DNA from: JAIBJN01 sp963699495
GTDB lineage: Bacteria > Actinomycetota > Thermoleophilia > Gaiellales > Gaiellaceae
Assembly (NCBI GenBank): GCA_963699495.1
Contig: CAVOUB010000005.1
Span: forward strand, 1 to 64,000
Length of the DNA: 64,000 bases
Direction: 5' to 3'
Below, piece after piece: positions 9,351-18,295 of the stretch. The notes under the pieces are model-generated. The model had not been told where the DNA came from, searched no databases, and saw only the letters and a list, made by a program, of their open reading frames with translations. How positions within the stretch are numbered: the stretch's first letter is position 1; each line of letters starts with the position of its first letter. The translations under genes were made by a program, and so were the position numbers.

Positions 9351-9597
9351 GACGAGACGATACTCGCCCACGGGACGGAGAGTCGTGCGTGCACCCCCCG
9401 ACAGACACCTGCGCGCGTCATTGCCGCCGCGCTGCGGGCAAGCCAAGGTTAGGTCCGTGGAGACGGAGGCCCGGCGCTTGGCCGCAGATCCGCCGGAGTC
9501 CGTCCAATCCACGGAAGACCCCGTTTGACCGAAGGAGGGCGCGGCTTTGCGCGAGGGAGCTTTGAGCCGGCCGCCGCGAAACAGCGCACGGCCGACC

Positions 9598-9987
9598 GTG
9601 GGAGTCGTCACGGTCGACGACCAGGCGGTCTTTCGGCAGGTCGCGCGCGAGGTGATCGAGGCGACCGACGGCTTCGAGTCGTTGGGAGAGGCATGCAGCG
9701 GCGAGGAAGCCCTCCTGCTCGCGGAGGATGTCGACCCCGACCTTGTCCTCGTCGACGTGCGGATGCCCGGGATGAACGGCGTCGAGACGGCGTCACGCCT
9801 GGCTGCAGCCCATCCGACGTCGACCATCGTCCTGGTCTCCAGCGAGGATCGGACAGCGAGCTTCCCGCAGGCGCCGAGTGCTGCGGCGCCGCAGCGCTCC
9901 TCTGCAAGGAGGAGTTCGGGACCGCCGCGCTCCAGACAGCTGTGGGCCCTCTACGGCCCTGGCGCTTCTCGGCCCGCTCCGCGTTGA
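9598..9987 (+). pseudogene. Receiver-only response regulator, frameshifted
   Basis: A CheY-like receiver domain without an output domain, about 128 residues when frames are joined. The acidic start is VVTVDDQAVFRQ and the phosphoacceptor is in LVLVDVRMPGMNG. Near 9852 one base appears lost and near 9934 one gained. The intervening frame continues the receiver fold, and the last frame closes with RQLWALYGPG. The start could be GTG 9598 or the in-frame TTG 9547. No stops occur inside, so the shifts may be sequence errors. Confidence 0.65.
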
Positions 9988-10007
9988 TCATCCGATCCGG
10001 ATGATGC
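9986..10007 (+). promoter_or_regulatory. 22-bp repeated element, copy 5, with near-perfect palindrome
   Basis: Begins GATCATCC and ends GGATGATGC. Within it ATCATCCG and CGGATGAT form perfect 8-bp arms around ATC. It overlaps the receiver gene stop and lies about 80 bp upstream of the sulfatase start. Aligned with the other four copies it shares TC, T, C, GG and the terminal GATGC. Confidence 0.45.
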
Positions 10008-10089
10008 TCGGGCGACGGCCTGCTGCGATCGTCGCTCGTGACCCCTGGAGAGCTAGGCGGCGCGGTGCGCCGGCGAAGGAGTGATGGGA

Positions 10090-12508
10090 ATGCCTGCTGA
10101 GTCGATCGACCGCACGGTCCTGCCGATCCGGCGGCCGCCGTTCGCCGGCGTGACGAACAGAACCCTCGAGGGCTCGGAGCCCGACTGGAACCAGGCGACG
10201 CACGTCAGGCCGCCCGAGGGCGCCCCGAACGTCCTGCTCGTCCTCATCGACGACGCGGGGTTCGGCAACCCGAGCACGTTCGGCGGCGCCGATCGACACG
10301 CCGAACTACACCCGCATGGCGGAGCAGGGGCTGCGCTACAACCGCTTCCACGTGACCGCGGTCTGCTCGCCGACGCGGGCGGCGCTGCTCACCGGCCGGA
10401 ACCAGCACCGGGTCGGCTTCGGCCTCGTCAGCGAGTTCTCGGGACCGTTCCCCGGCTACAACGCCACGATTCCGCGCGACTGCGCGACCCTGCCGAGGAT
10501 CCTGCAGGAGAACGGCTACATGACCGGCTGCGTTCGGCAAGTGGCACCTGACGCCGGACGACCAGCAGGGCGCCGCGCGGGCCGTTCAACCGCTGGCCGA
10601 ACGGGCTCGGGTTCGACTACTTCTGGGGCTTCCTCGGCGGCGAGGCCGGCCAGTACGACCCGCTGATCTCCGAGAACCAGAAGATCCATCGGCGTGCCCG
10701 AGGGCAAGGACGGGAAGCCCTACTACTTCCCTGACGACATGGCCGACAGGACGATCGACTGGCTGCATCGCATTCGCGCGCGAGGACTCGACGACACCGT
10801 GGTTCGCGTACTCGCGACCGGCTGCAGCCACGCACCGCACCACGTTCCGAGGGAGTGGTCGGACAAGTACAAGGGCACGTTCGACCAGGGCTGGGACGTC
10901 CTCCGCGAGGAGACGCTTGCGCGCCAGAAGGAGCTGGGCGTCGTCCCGCCCGACACCGAGCTGACCGCAGCCCGACGAGGCCTTCCCGAAGTGGGACTCG
11001 CTCGACGAGACCAGCAAGCGGCTGTACGCGCGCCAGATGGAGGTCTACGCGGGCTACTCGGAGAACGCGGACTGGAACGTCGGCCGCATCCTCGCGGCGA
11101 TCGAGGAGATGGGCGAGCTCGACAACACGGTCGTCCTCTGGATCTGGGGCGACAACGGCGCCAGCATGGAGGGCACGCTCACGGGCACGTTCAACGAGAT
11201 GACGACGCTGAACGGGATCCCGCTGACGCCCGAGCAGCAGATGGGGCTCCTCTTCAAGCATGGCGGTCTCGAGGCCTGGGGCGGAGACGAGCTCTGGAGC
11301 CGCACTACTCGTGCAACTGGGCGCTGGCGAGCAACACCCCGTTCCAGTGGGGCAAGCAGGTCGCGTCCCATCTCGGTGGCACGCGGAACCCGATGGTCGT
11401 GCGCTACCCGAATGCGATCGCGGACTCGGGCGGCCTCCGCAGCCAGTTCACGCACGTGACCGACGTCGGCGCCGACGCTCCTCGACATCGCTGGCATCCC
11501 CCAGCCGACCCACGTCGACGGGATCGAGCAGGAGCCGCTCCACGGGTCCACGTTCGCCGACTCGCTCGCGGAACGCCGGCGCCCCCGAGCACCACACGCA
11601 GCAGTACTTCGAGGCGGTCGGCAACAGGGCGATGTACAAGGACGGCTGGTGGTTCGCGCAGCGCCTGCAGCGGATCCCCTGGCAGCTCGACCCCGACGTC
11701 CTCCGAGGGTTCGCCCCGGGCGTGTGGGATCCCGATACCGATCCGGTCGAGCTCTACTACCTGCCCGGACGACTTCTCGCAGGCGAACAACCTGGCCGAG
11801 CAGCATCCCGAGAAGGTCGAGGAGCTGCGGAAGCTCTTCTGGGAGGAGGCGGAGCGCAACAACGTCCTGCCCCTGCTGGGCGGGCTCAGCTCCTTCTACG
11901 GCATCGTGCCGCCGCTCCCGAAGGAGTCGAAGTTCACCTACCGCAGCCGCATCGAGAACATCCCCGCCGGGATGATCCCGCGGATCTACAACCACTCGTA
12001 CACGATCAGCGCCGACCTCGTCGTCCCCGAGGGCGGTGTCGAGGGCGTGATCGTGGCGGCGTTCGACCACCTCGGAGGCTTCGGGCTCTACGTCCTGGAC
12101 GGAAAGCTGAAGCACCACTACTCGATGCTGGGCGTGCTCGAGTACACCCAGGAATCGGAAGGGCCGCTGCCCGCGGGCGACGTGACCGTCGAGATGGTCT
12201 TCGCAGCGGACGCCCCGAAGCCCGCGACCGGCGGCGAGGTCACGCTGCTCGTCAACGGCGAGCGGGTCGGCGGCGGGCGGATGGAGCACACCGTGCCCTC
12301 GCGCTTCTCCGGCTACGCCGGCATGGACATCGGCTGCGACAACGGCCTGGTCGTCGACAAGAGCTACGCGGACAAGGCGCCGTTCCGGTTCACGGGGACG
12401 ATCAAGGAGGTCGTCTTCGACATCGATCCGAACCTGAGCGAGGACGACGCACAGGCGCTCCACGAGCACGCACAGCAGGCGCTCGCGGCCCACGGCGCGA
12501 ACGCCTGA
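10090..12508 (+). pseudogene. Type I arylsulfatase, multiply frameshifted
   Basis: A type I sulfatase of about 800 residues. The formylglycine motif is CSPTR within VCSPTRAALLTGRN, and the metal-site start is LLVLIDDAGFG. Further landmarks are FGKWHLTPDD, HAPHHVP and WGDNGASMEGT. It would hydrolyse sulfate esters after Cys-to-formylglycine conversion. The frame is broken 11 times: extra bases near 10271, 10535, 10577, 10686, 10785, 10971, 11468, 11560 and 11766, and missing bases near 10812 and 11288. All segments stay free of stops and keep family sequence, arguing for sequence error over old decay. AAGGAG lies upstream of ATG 10090. Confidence 0.85.
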
Positions 12509-12526
12509 CGTTCGAAAGGAGGAAGC

Positions 12527-13043
12527 ATGAGTGACGAACCGCTGGACGTGCTCATCGCCGTCTACCTGATCCCGGATCTCGCCAAGCAGGATTTCGACGG
12601 GCTCGTCGAAGCTGGTCGAGGACAAGACGATCTCGAGCGACGGCGTCGTCCTGGTCAGAAAGGATGCGGACGGCGAGGTGCATGTCGAGGAGACGGGCGA
12701 CCACCTCGGCCGCAAGGGCGTCAAGGTTGGCGGCGGAGTCGGTCTCGTCGTCGGTCTCTTCGCGCCGCCGCTCCTCGCCGCTACCGTCGTGGGCGCCGCA
12801 GCCGGAGGGCTCCTGGGCAAGTTCGCCAAGAAGCGAGTCGCCTCCGGGATCGGCGAGAAGATGGACGAGGCGCTGCCCCCCGGATCGGCCGGCGTGATCG
12901 CGATCTACGAGCACGCCCAGGCCGACCTCGTCGACGGTGCGCTCGCCAACGCGATCAGGAAGTCGACGGCCCAGATCGACAAGGCGAGCGCGAAGGAGCT
13001 CAAAGCGGGGCTCACCGAGGCCGGGGCCGGGCTCGGAGGTTGA
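12527..13043 (+). CDS. DUF1269-family membrane-associated protein, one frameshift
   Basis: About 171 residues, recognisable as DUF1269: an N-terminal strand DVLIAVYLIPDLAKQDF, a Gly/Ala-rich hydrophobic centre (VGLVVGLFAPPLLAATVVGAA) and a helical C-terminus. One extra G near 12610 shifts the frame between DGLV and KLVEDKTIS. The start has a strong AAAGGAGG. It follows the sulfatase by 18 bp and precedes the SDR by 1 bp, so one operon is likely. The function of the family is unknown. Disruption may be a sequence error. Confidence 0.7.
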
Positions 13044-13044
13044 G

Positions 13045-13920
13045 GTGAGCACCGAAAGCTCGGAACGGGGCTTCGTCCTCGTCACCGGCACGTCCACCGG
13101 GATCGGCGCCGCCACGGCCGCTCATCTCGCCGCGAAGGGATTCCACGTCTTCGCGGGAGTGAGGCGGAAGGCCGACGGAGAAGCCTTGCGGGCGCAGGCT
13201 CCCGAGAAGGCTGACGCCGCTCATCCTCGACGTCACCGACGAGGCGGCGATCTCGGCGGCGGCCGCCACGGTGGCGGACGCCGTCGGCGACCGCGGGCTC
13301 GCCGGCCTCGTCAACAACGCCGGGATCGCCAAGCCGGCGCCCATCGAGTTCCAGCCGCTGGCCGACTTCCGGACGCAGCTCGAGGTCAACCTGTTCGGGC
13401 CGGTCGCCATGATCCAGGCGTTCCTGCCCCTGATCCGGCGCGGCGGCGGGCGGATCGTGAACGTGGGCTCGATCGGAGGCCTGCTCGTGCTTCCCCTGAA
13501 CGGCGCCTACAGCGCCTCGAAGTTCGGGATCAGGGCCGATCACCGACGCGCTGCGGCTCGAGCTGCGCCAGTGGAGCATCCACGTGTCTCTGATCGAGGT
13601 CGCTCCCGTCAAGACAGCGATCTTCGGGAAGACGTACGCCGAGCTGGACGGGCTCGAGGACGAAGCTCGGCGAGACCGGTTACCGGCTGTACGAGGAGCA
13701 GGTCGCCGCGGTCCGGACGGCCACCGAGAAGGCGGCGGCGGATGCGGATCCGCCGCTGGTGATCGCGAAGGCCATTACCAACGCGCTCACCTCGGACAAG
13801 CCCAAGACCAGATACCTGGTCGGCCACGGCGGGAGGCAGGTTGCGGTCGCGGCAGCGCTCCCCGACCGAGCGAGGGATCGCGCGCTCGCCCGCGAGCTCG
13901 GGCTCCCGAAGCCGGAGTAG
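13045..13920 (+). pseudogene. Short-chain dehydrogenase/reductase, frameshifted
   Basis: A classical SDR of about 290 residues. The cofactor motif is TGTSTGIG, the structural NNAG is present, and the catalytic Y-x3-K is YSASKFG. Extra single bases occur near 13209, 13533 and 13664; each resulting segment continues SDR-like sequence to the TAG at 13918. GTG 13045 follows the DUF1269 stop directly. The substrate cannot be told. No internal stops, so sequence error is plausible. Confidence 0.75.
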
Positions 13921-13953
13921 CGCACGAGTCGATTCGAGTCGAGAGGAGAGAGC

Positions 13954-14718
13954 GTGAGCGCAGAGACGAAACCGAAGGTGCTGCTCGTCTACTACACGTT
14001 CAGTCAGCAGACCGGGCGTGTCGCACAGGTGATGGCAGACCGGTTCGCGGAACACGGTTGCGAGGTGACGAGCGCCGCGCTCGAGTTCACCGACCCGAAG
14101 CACTCGAAGATCTTCTCGAAGTGGCCGATGAGCGTCCCCGTCCTGAAGATGGTGCGCATGCTCTTGCCCCAGCGGACGCGCAAGACCGGCGAGATCGGCA
14201 TCCCGCCCGGGGCGCAGGCAGGCGACTACGACCTCGTCGTCATCGGCTCGCCCACCTGGTGGCTGACGGTGAACATGCCCATCCGCTCCTACCTCAAGTC
14301 ACCGGCGGCGAAGAACGTGCTCGAGGGCACGCCGTTCGCCGCCTATGCAGTCGCGCGCCGCTACTGGAAGGGAAACATGACGGAGGTCCAGCAGCTGGGC
14401 GAGGACGCGGGGGGCACCTGGAACGGTGAGACACACTTTCTCGCTCTCGGCAACCAGGTGAACTCGATGCTCTCGTGGCTCGCGTTCATGAGGCACGGCG
14501 AGCCCAGGGAGCGTTTCCTCGGCGTCAAGATGCCGCCGCCGAATCTGCGGCCCGACTTCGAACAGCAGGCGAGAGCGTTCGCCGACGGCCTCGCGGACGG
14601 CGTTCTCCGGCAGCCGCTTCGGCGCCGGTGCCGGGAGCGAGCACCAAGCGCCGGAGCCGCACGGGACGAGCTAGCCGTTCGGTCCACGTTCGCCAGAGCC
14701 GGTAGGCCGGTTCGGTAA
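13954..14718 (+). CDS. Flavodoxin-like FMN-dependent oxidoreductase
   Basis: 254 residues from GTG 13954, with GAGAGGAGAGAG just upstream. The flavodoxin fold is seen in VLLVYYTFSQQTGRVAQVMA (FMN phosphate loop) and DLVVIGSPTWWLTVNMP (second FMN loop). The last 40 residues are Arg-rich and fall outside the fold. Flavodoxin-like NAD(P)H oxidoreductases often act on quinones; the actual partner is unknown. It continues the plus-strand run after the SDR. Confidence 0.8.
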   Translation: MSAETKPKVLLVYYTFSQQTGRVAQVMADRFAEHGCEVTSAALEFTDPKHSKIFSKWPMSVPVLKMVRMLLPQRTRKTGEIGIPPGAQAGDYDLVVIGSPTWWLTVNMPIRSYLKSPAAKNVLEGTPFAAYAVARRYWKGNMTEVQQLGEDAGGTWNGETHFLALGNQVNSMLSWLAFMRHGEPRERFLGVKMPPPNLRPDFEQQARAFADGLADGVLRQPLRRRCRERAPSAGAARDELAVRSTFARAGRPVR

Positions 14719-14733
14719 CGGAAGGGAGAGTCG

Positions 14734-15159
14734 ATGGCGACCAAGGCGGATTTCACCGAGGAAGAGTGGAAGACGATGCAGAAGGGCGTGACGGGCGCGG
14801 GAATGCTCGTCTCGGTGGGCGACCGCGACTTCACCGACACCTTCGGCGAGGCCGGGGCGCTCGCGAAGTATCTCGCCGGGCAACGCGAGACGAGCGAGAG
14901 CGAGCTCGTCCGCGAGCTGGCCAAGACCCGCGGAAGCGGGTTCGGCCTGACGTCCTCCGCGCAGGAGGTGGAGGCGGAGACGCTCGCCGCCCTGCGCTCG
15001 GCGTCGGCGACGCTCGCCGCGAAGGCGCCGGATGAGATGGGCGCCTACCGGCAGCTCGTGCTCGATGTCGCCGAGGCGGTCGCCGAGGCGAAGGGCGGCG
15101 TCAAGCCCGGTGAGACGGCCGCGATCGAGGCGATCAAGGGAGCGCTCGGCCCGGCCTAG
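14734..15159 (+). CDS. TerB-like helical protein, function unknown
   Basis: 141 residues, predicted all-helical, cytoplasmic and acidic. The start MATKADFTEEEWKTMQKG and the later DRDFTDTFGEAGAL resemble TerB-like stress proteins, but the match is loose. Start ATG 14734 is preceded by GGAAGGGAGAG. It lies 15 bp after the flavodoxin-like gene and 42 bp before a small membrane protein, so it is probably cotranscribed with both. Confidence 0.6.
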   Translation: MATKADFTEEEWKTMQKGVTGAGMLVSVGDRDFTDTFGEAGALAKYLAGQRETSESELVRELAKTRGSGFGLTSSAQEVEAETLAALRSASATLAAKAPDEMGAYRQLVLDVAEAVAEAKGGVKPGETAAIEAIKGALGPA

Positions 15160-15201
15160 GACGCAACGGTCGAAACTAATAAACGAGGAGAGGAGAGCGA
15201 G

Positions 15202-15372
15202 ATGTGGTTGTGGATCGGAATCGGAGGCTTCCTGTACCTGATCCTGCTGTTCACGCTCGGGCTGATGACACTCAGGAACGGTCACGGGTGGATGTTCTTC
15301 TTCGGGATCTTCTTGCCGTTCCTCTGGCTCATCGGCGCGTTCATGCGACCGCCACGGCAGGAATACGCCTGA
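15202..15372 (+). CDS. Small two-helix membrane protein
   Basis: 56 residues, with two hydrophobic helices (WLWIGIGGFLYLILLFTLGL and GWMFFFGIFLPFLWLIGAF) around a short basic loop, ending PPRQEYA. ATG 15202 has an excellent purine-rich site GAGGAGAGGAGAG. A strong hairpin follows at once, so this is likely the last gene of the transcript. No family recognised. Confidence 0.65.
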   Translation: MWLWIGIGGFLYLILLFTLGLMTLRNGHGWMFFFGIFLPFLWLIGAFMRPPRQEYA

Positions 15373-15377
15373 GGCAC

Positions 15378-15411
15378 GTCGGGGAGAACCGGTTCCACCG
15401 GTCTCCCCGAC
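15378..15411 (+). terminator. Hairpin, probable terminator
   Basis: GTCGGGGAG pairs with CTCCCCGAC, with an inner ACCGGT/ACCGGT pair. There is no U-tract, as is common for actinobacterial intrinsic terminators. It lies 5 bp after the small membrane protein stop. Confidence 0.6.
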
Positions 15412-15460
15412 ATCCGAGTACCCTCACGAGCGCTTCCGCCACGAGGCCCGGGCTTCCCGT

Positions 15461-16138
15461 GTGAACGAGACGACCCAGATCCTGCTCTATGCGCTGGTGG
15501 CGGGGCTCAGCCCGCTCGCGCTCCTCGTCACGCTGGCTACGCTCGGCAGCGGGCGTGGGCGGGCGAACGGGAGCGCCTTCGGCATTGGCTTTCTGCTCAC
15601 CCAGTCGACCGTGCTCCTCCTCGCGATCCTCCTGGGGTCGGCCGCAACGCCGAATCGCGAACGGGAGCACGAGACACTCGCCGCCGTCCTCGAGCTCCTC
15701 CTGGGCATCGCGCTGCTCCTCTTCGCCTCGCGAGGGCGCCTGGGCCGCGGGCAAGAGACCAGCCCCGAAGAGTCGAGGACGAAGGCGATCCTCGCCCGGC
15801 TGGGGCACCTCCGGCCGGCCACCGCCTTCTCGATGGGCTGCCTGCTCGGCGTGGGCGGCGTGAAGCGGCTGACGATCACGCTCTTCGCCGGGGCGACGAT
15901 TGCCGTCGCCGGTCTGATACCGGCCGAGGAGGCCGCGTTGGGTGCCCTCTACGTGGTGATCGCGAGCGTGCTCGTTTGGCTGCCGATCGGCGTCTACCTG
16001 ATTGCCGGAAGGAGGGCGGATGCCTGGACGGAAAGCACCCAGGCGTGGCTGATCGCGAACGAGCAGCGGATCACCGCCGTCGTCACGCTCGTCTTCGGAG
16101 CGCTCCTGATCGGCCATGCGCTCCTGAGGCTCGCCTGA
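15461..16138 (+). CDS. GAP/Sap-family membrane protein
   Basis: 225 residues, about six hydrophobic segments, starting at GTG 15461. It belongs to the GAP (Sap, sulfolipid-1-addressing protein) family and shares GSAATPNRE and GVGGVKRLTIT with the broken paralogue at the left edge. It ends 22 bp from the convergent SulP gene. In mycobacteria family members sit with glycolipid and sulfolipid export genes; here the neighbours are a sulfatase and a SulP permease. The transported molecule is not known. Confidence 0.82.
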   Translation: MNETTQILLYALVAGLSPLALLVTLATLGSGRGRANGSAFGIGFLLTQSTVLLLAILLGSAATPNREREHETLAAVLELLLGIALLLFASRGRLGRGQETSPEESRTKAILARLGHLRPATAFSMGCLLGVGGVKRLTITLFAGATIAVAGLIPAEEAALGALYVVIASVLVWLPIGVYLIAGRRADAWTESTQAWLIANEQRITAVVTLVFGALLIGHALLRLA

Positions 16139-16160
16139 CCGCCGGGCGGCAGAGGGCGAA

Positions 16161-17954
16161 TCACCCCGATCGTGTGCTCGGAGGGGCGCCCTCCTGGGCC
16201 TGGAACGCCTCCACCGCTGCGCTCACCGACGGGAAGAAGCGCTCGCGACCGATCGTCTCGGTGACGCCGGCGAGGTCGAGCTGCTCCTGCATCCTCGTGC
16301 GGAGGCCGGCGACGACGAGCGTGATCCCGTCGCTGCGGAGATCCTTCGTCAGGTCGTCGAGCGCCTCGAGGCCGGTCGAGTCGGCATGCGTCACCGACTC
16401 GGCGTCGAAGACGACCCAGGAGACGGGCCCGGATACCCCACGGACGGCCTCACGCACGCGCCCCTTGAAATACCGAGCGTTGGCGAAGAAGAGGCGGTCG
16501 TCGAGCCGGTAGACGACCACCCCGGGCGTCACCTGCGCCGAGGGGTGGAGAGACACGTCGCCGTACCGGCCGAGGCGGTCGACCCAGCCGAGCACGGCGT
16601 CGTGGGGCCGGGCGCTGCGGCGCACCGTGTCGATGATCGAGAGGCCGACCGCGACGACGAGCGCCTCGAGCACGCCGAAGACGACGACGCAGCCCGTGGT
16701 CACGCCTGCGATGGCGACCTCGACGTTGTCGACGGCTGCGAGCGCCCGCCAGGCCTGGGGTTCGATGAGCCCTATCGCCGCGAAGACGATCACGGCGCCG
16801 AGGACCGCCTTCGGCAGGTACTGCACCGGCTCGGTGAGGAAGAGGAGGATCAGGGCCACCGTGGCGGCCCCGACGAGACCCGCGATCTGAGTCCGGGCGC
16901 CCATGCCGTCGTTCACCGCGGTGCGGGAGCCGCTGGCGCCGATGGAGAAGCCCTGCGTCAGGCCGGCCGCCGCGTTCCCCGCTCCCATGGCGAGGAGCTC
17001 CTGCGAGGCCCGTACATGCTGGCCGTGCTTTCCGGCGAAGGACCGTGCGGTCAGGATCTCGTCGGCGAACGAGACGATGAAGATTCCGAGCGCCGCCGGG
17101 ACGAGGCTGACGACGTCGTCGAGCCCGGGCGTCGGGAGGGCGAAGCTCGGCAGTCCCGCAGGGATGGGGCCGACGACGGCGATGCCATGGGCCTCGAAGT
17201 CCAGGAGCCAGGAGAGCGCAATGGAGACGACGACGACGACCAGGGCCGCCGGCAGGCGGGGCATGACGGCACGGAGCAGGAACAGGGCAGCAAGCGCGAC
17301 CGCCGCGACGGCGGCCGTTGTGCCGCTGACGGTGTCCAGCTCGCCGAGTGCCTCCCAGAGCTGGCGGAGAGGCTCCGTGGCGTCGATCGAGATCCCGAGG
17401 AGCTTTCCCAGCTGGCCGATGATGAGGATCACGGCCACCCCGTGGATGTACCCGACGAGCACGGGCCGCGAGAAGTAGTCGGCCAGCCAGCCGAGACGGA
17501 GCACCCAGGCGACCGCGAAGCACGCGGCGACGAGCAGCGCGAGCATGCCGGCGAGCTCGGTCGCCTCGGGGCTTCCCGCGACCGCAAGCGGCAGGATCGC
17601 GACGGCCACGAGCGTCGAGATCGATCCCTCCGGCCCGACGATGAGCTGCCTCGACGATCCGAACAGAACGTAGGCGACGGTCGGAAGGAGTAGGGCGTAG
17701 AGGCCGTTCACGGGTGAGAGGCCCGCGACCTCGGCGTACGCCATCGCCGAAGGGACCGCGAGCGCGGCCACCGTTACTCCGGCCACGATGTCGCGGCGGG
17801 CGCTCGGGGCGCGGTACCGCGGCAACTCGCTCGTGAGCGGGAGCAGGCGGTTGAGCGCCGGCTCCTTCTGCGCCGCTTGGAACGGCGACCGCTCCCCGTA
17901 TTCTGCGGCGCCCGACGGCTGGGTCGTGGGGGCCGGCGGAGGTCGGTCGTTCAT
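16161..17954 (-). CDS. SulP-family sulfate/bicarbonate permease with STAS domain
   Basis: About 597 residues from ATG 17954; an in-frame start at 17984 is possible. The SulP signature TQGFSIGASGSRTAVND and about 12 hydrophobic segments fill residues 40-440. A C-terminal STAS domain (about 475-590) contains VVFDAESVTHADSTGLEALD. SLC26/SulP proteins carry sulfate, bicarbonate or other anions. The substrate cannot be assigned from sequence. The nearby sulfatase makes sulfate attractive, but a stress-linked bicarbonate role is equally possible. Confidence 0.92.
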   Translation of the reverse strand: MNDRPPPAPTTQPSGAAEYGERSPFQAAQKEPALNRLLPLTSELPRYRAPSARRDIVAGVTVAALAVPSAMAYAEVAGLSPVNGLYALLLPTVAYVLFGSSRQLIVGPEGSISTLVAVAILPLAVAGSPEATELAGMLALLVAACFAVAWVLRLGWLADYFSRPVLVGYIHGVAVILIIGQLGKLLGISIDATEPLRQLWEALGELDTVSGTTAAVAAVALAALFLLRAVMPRLPAALVVVVVSIALSWLLDFEAHGIAVVGPIPAGLPSFALPTPGLDDVVSLVPAALGIFIVSFADEILTARSFAGKHGQHVRASQELLAMGAGNAAAGLTQGFSIGASGSRTAVNDGMGARTQIAGLVGAATVALILLFLTEPVQYLPKAVLGAVIVFAAIGLIEPQAWRALAAVDNVEVAIAGVTTGCVVVFGVLEALVVAVGLSIIDTVRRSARPHDAVLGWVDRLGRYGDVSLHPSAQVTPGVVVYRLDDRLFFANARYFKGRVREAVRGVSGPVSWVVFDAESVTHADSTGLEALDDLTKDLRSDGITLVVAGLRTRMQEQLDLAGVTETIGRERFFPSVSAAVEAFQAQEGAPPSTRSG

Positions 17955-18024
17955 GTCGATTCTCGCCCCGAGCCGAGGGAACACCGGGCGTCCATGGTGG
18001 CGTGCTCGGCCGGCCTGGAGCAGC

Positions 18025-18129
18025 CTAGATGCCGAGAATCTCCTGCTTCTTCGCGTCGAGCTCCTCGTCGACGGCCGCTCCAGCCACCGTGGCGTGTCCC
18101 GTCGTCATCCTGCGAGCAGGTCCGAGCAT
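18025..18129 (-). CDS. Tiny ORF with SHOCT-like tail (tentative)
   Basis: 34 codons with GGAGGAG upstream of ATG 18129. The tail VDEELDAKKQEILGI resembles the end of SHOCT domains, which often read EEFEAKKRELL. It could be a degenerate SHOCT protein or a genuine micropeptide. It lies downstream of a strong hairpin and of a 19-codon basic ORF in the 311-bp gap between the SulP and DUF6325-like genes. Confidence 0.3.
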   Translation of the reverse strand: MLGPARRMTTGHATVAGAAVDEELDAKKQEILGI

Positions 18130-18155
18130 CTCCACTCCTCCAGACCGCGTTGCTC

Positions 18156-18192
18156 GTGAGAGGAACGGCGGCTCCGCCGCCGCCCCTCTCAC
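18156..18192 (-). terminator. Strong hairpin downstream of DUF6325-like gene
   Basis: GTGAGAGG-AACGGCGGC pairs with GCCGCCGCCCCTCTCAC around a short loop, with 15 or more pairs. It is a probable terminator, or a separator between two tiny ORFs. Confidence 0.5.
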
Positions 18193-18205
18193 ACCTCGTC
18201 GGTTT

Positions 18206-18265
18206 CTAGCGGCGTCGACCGACCCGGCGAGCGGTGCGCCGTGCGACCCTGCGCGAACCCATCAT
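18206..18265 (-). CDS. 19-residue Arg-rich peptide (tentative)
   Basis: ATG 18265 follows AGAGGAGAGAG closely. The peptide MMGSRRVARRTARRVGRRR is almost entirely basic. It lies 30 bp after the DUF6325-like stop. It may be a real micropeptide or chance coding. Confidence 0.25.
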   Translation of the reverse strand: MMGSRRVARRTARRVGRRR

Positions 18266-18295
18266 CGCTCTCTCCTCTTCTCTCGTGATCGTCGA

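Noticed and set aside
9547..13920. Programmed frameshifting as explanation for the split genes
   Set aside because: Eleven shifts in one gene, at unrelated sequences without a common slippery site or stop, cannot be programmed. Error or decay is simpler.
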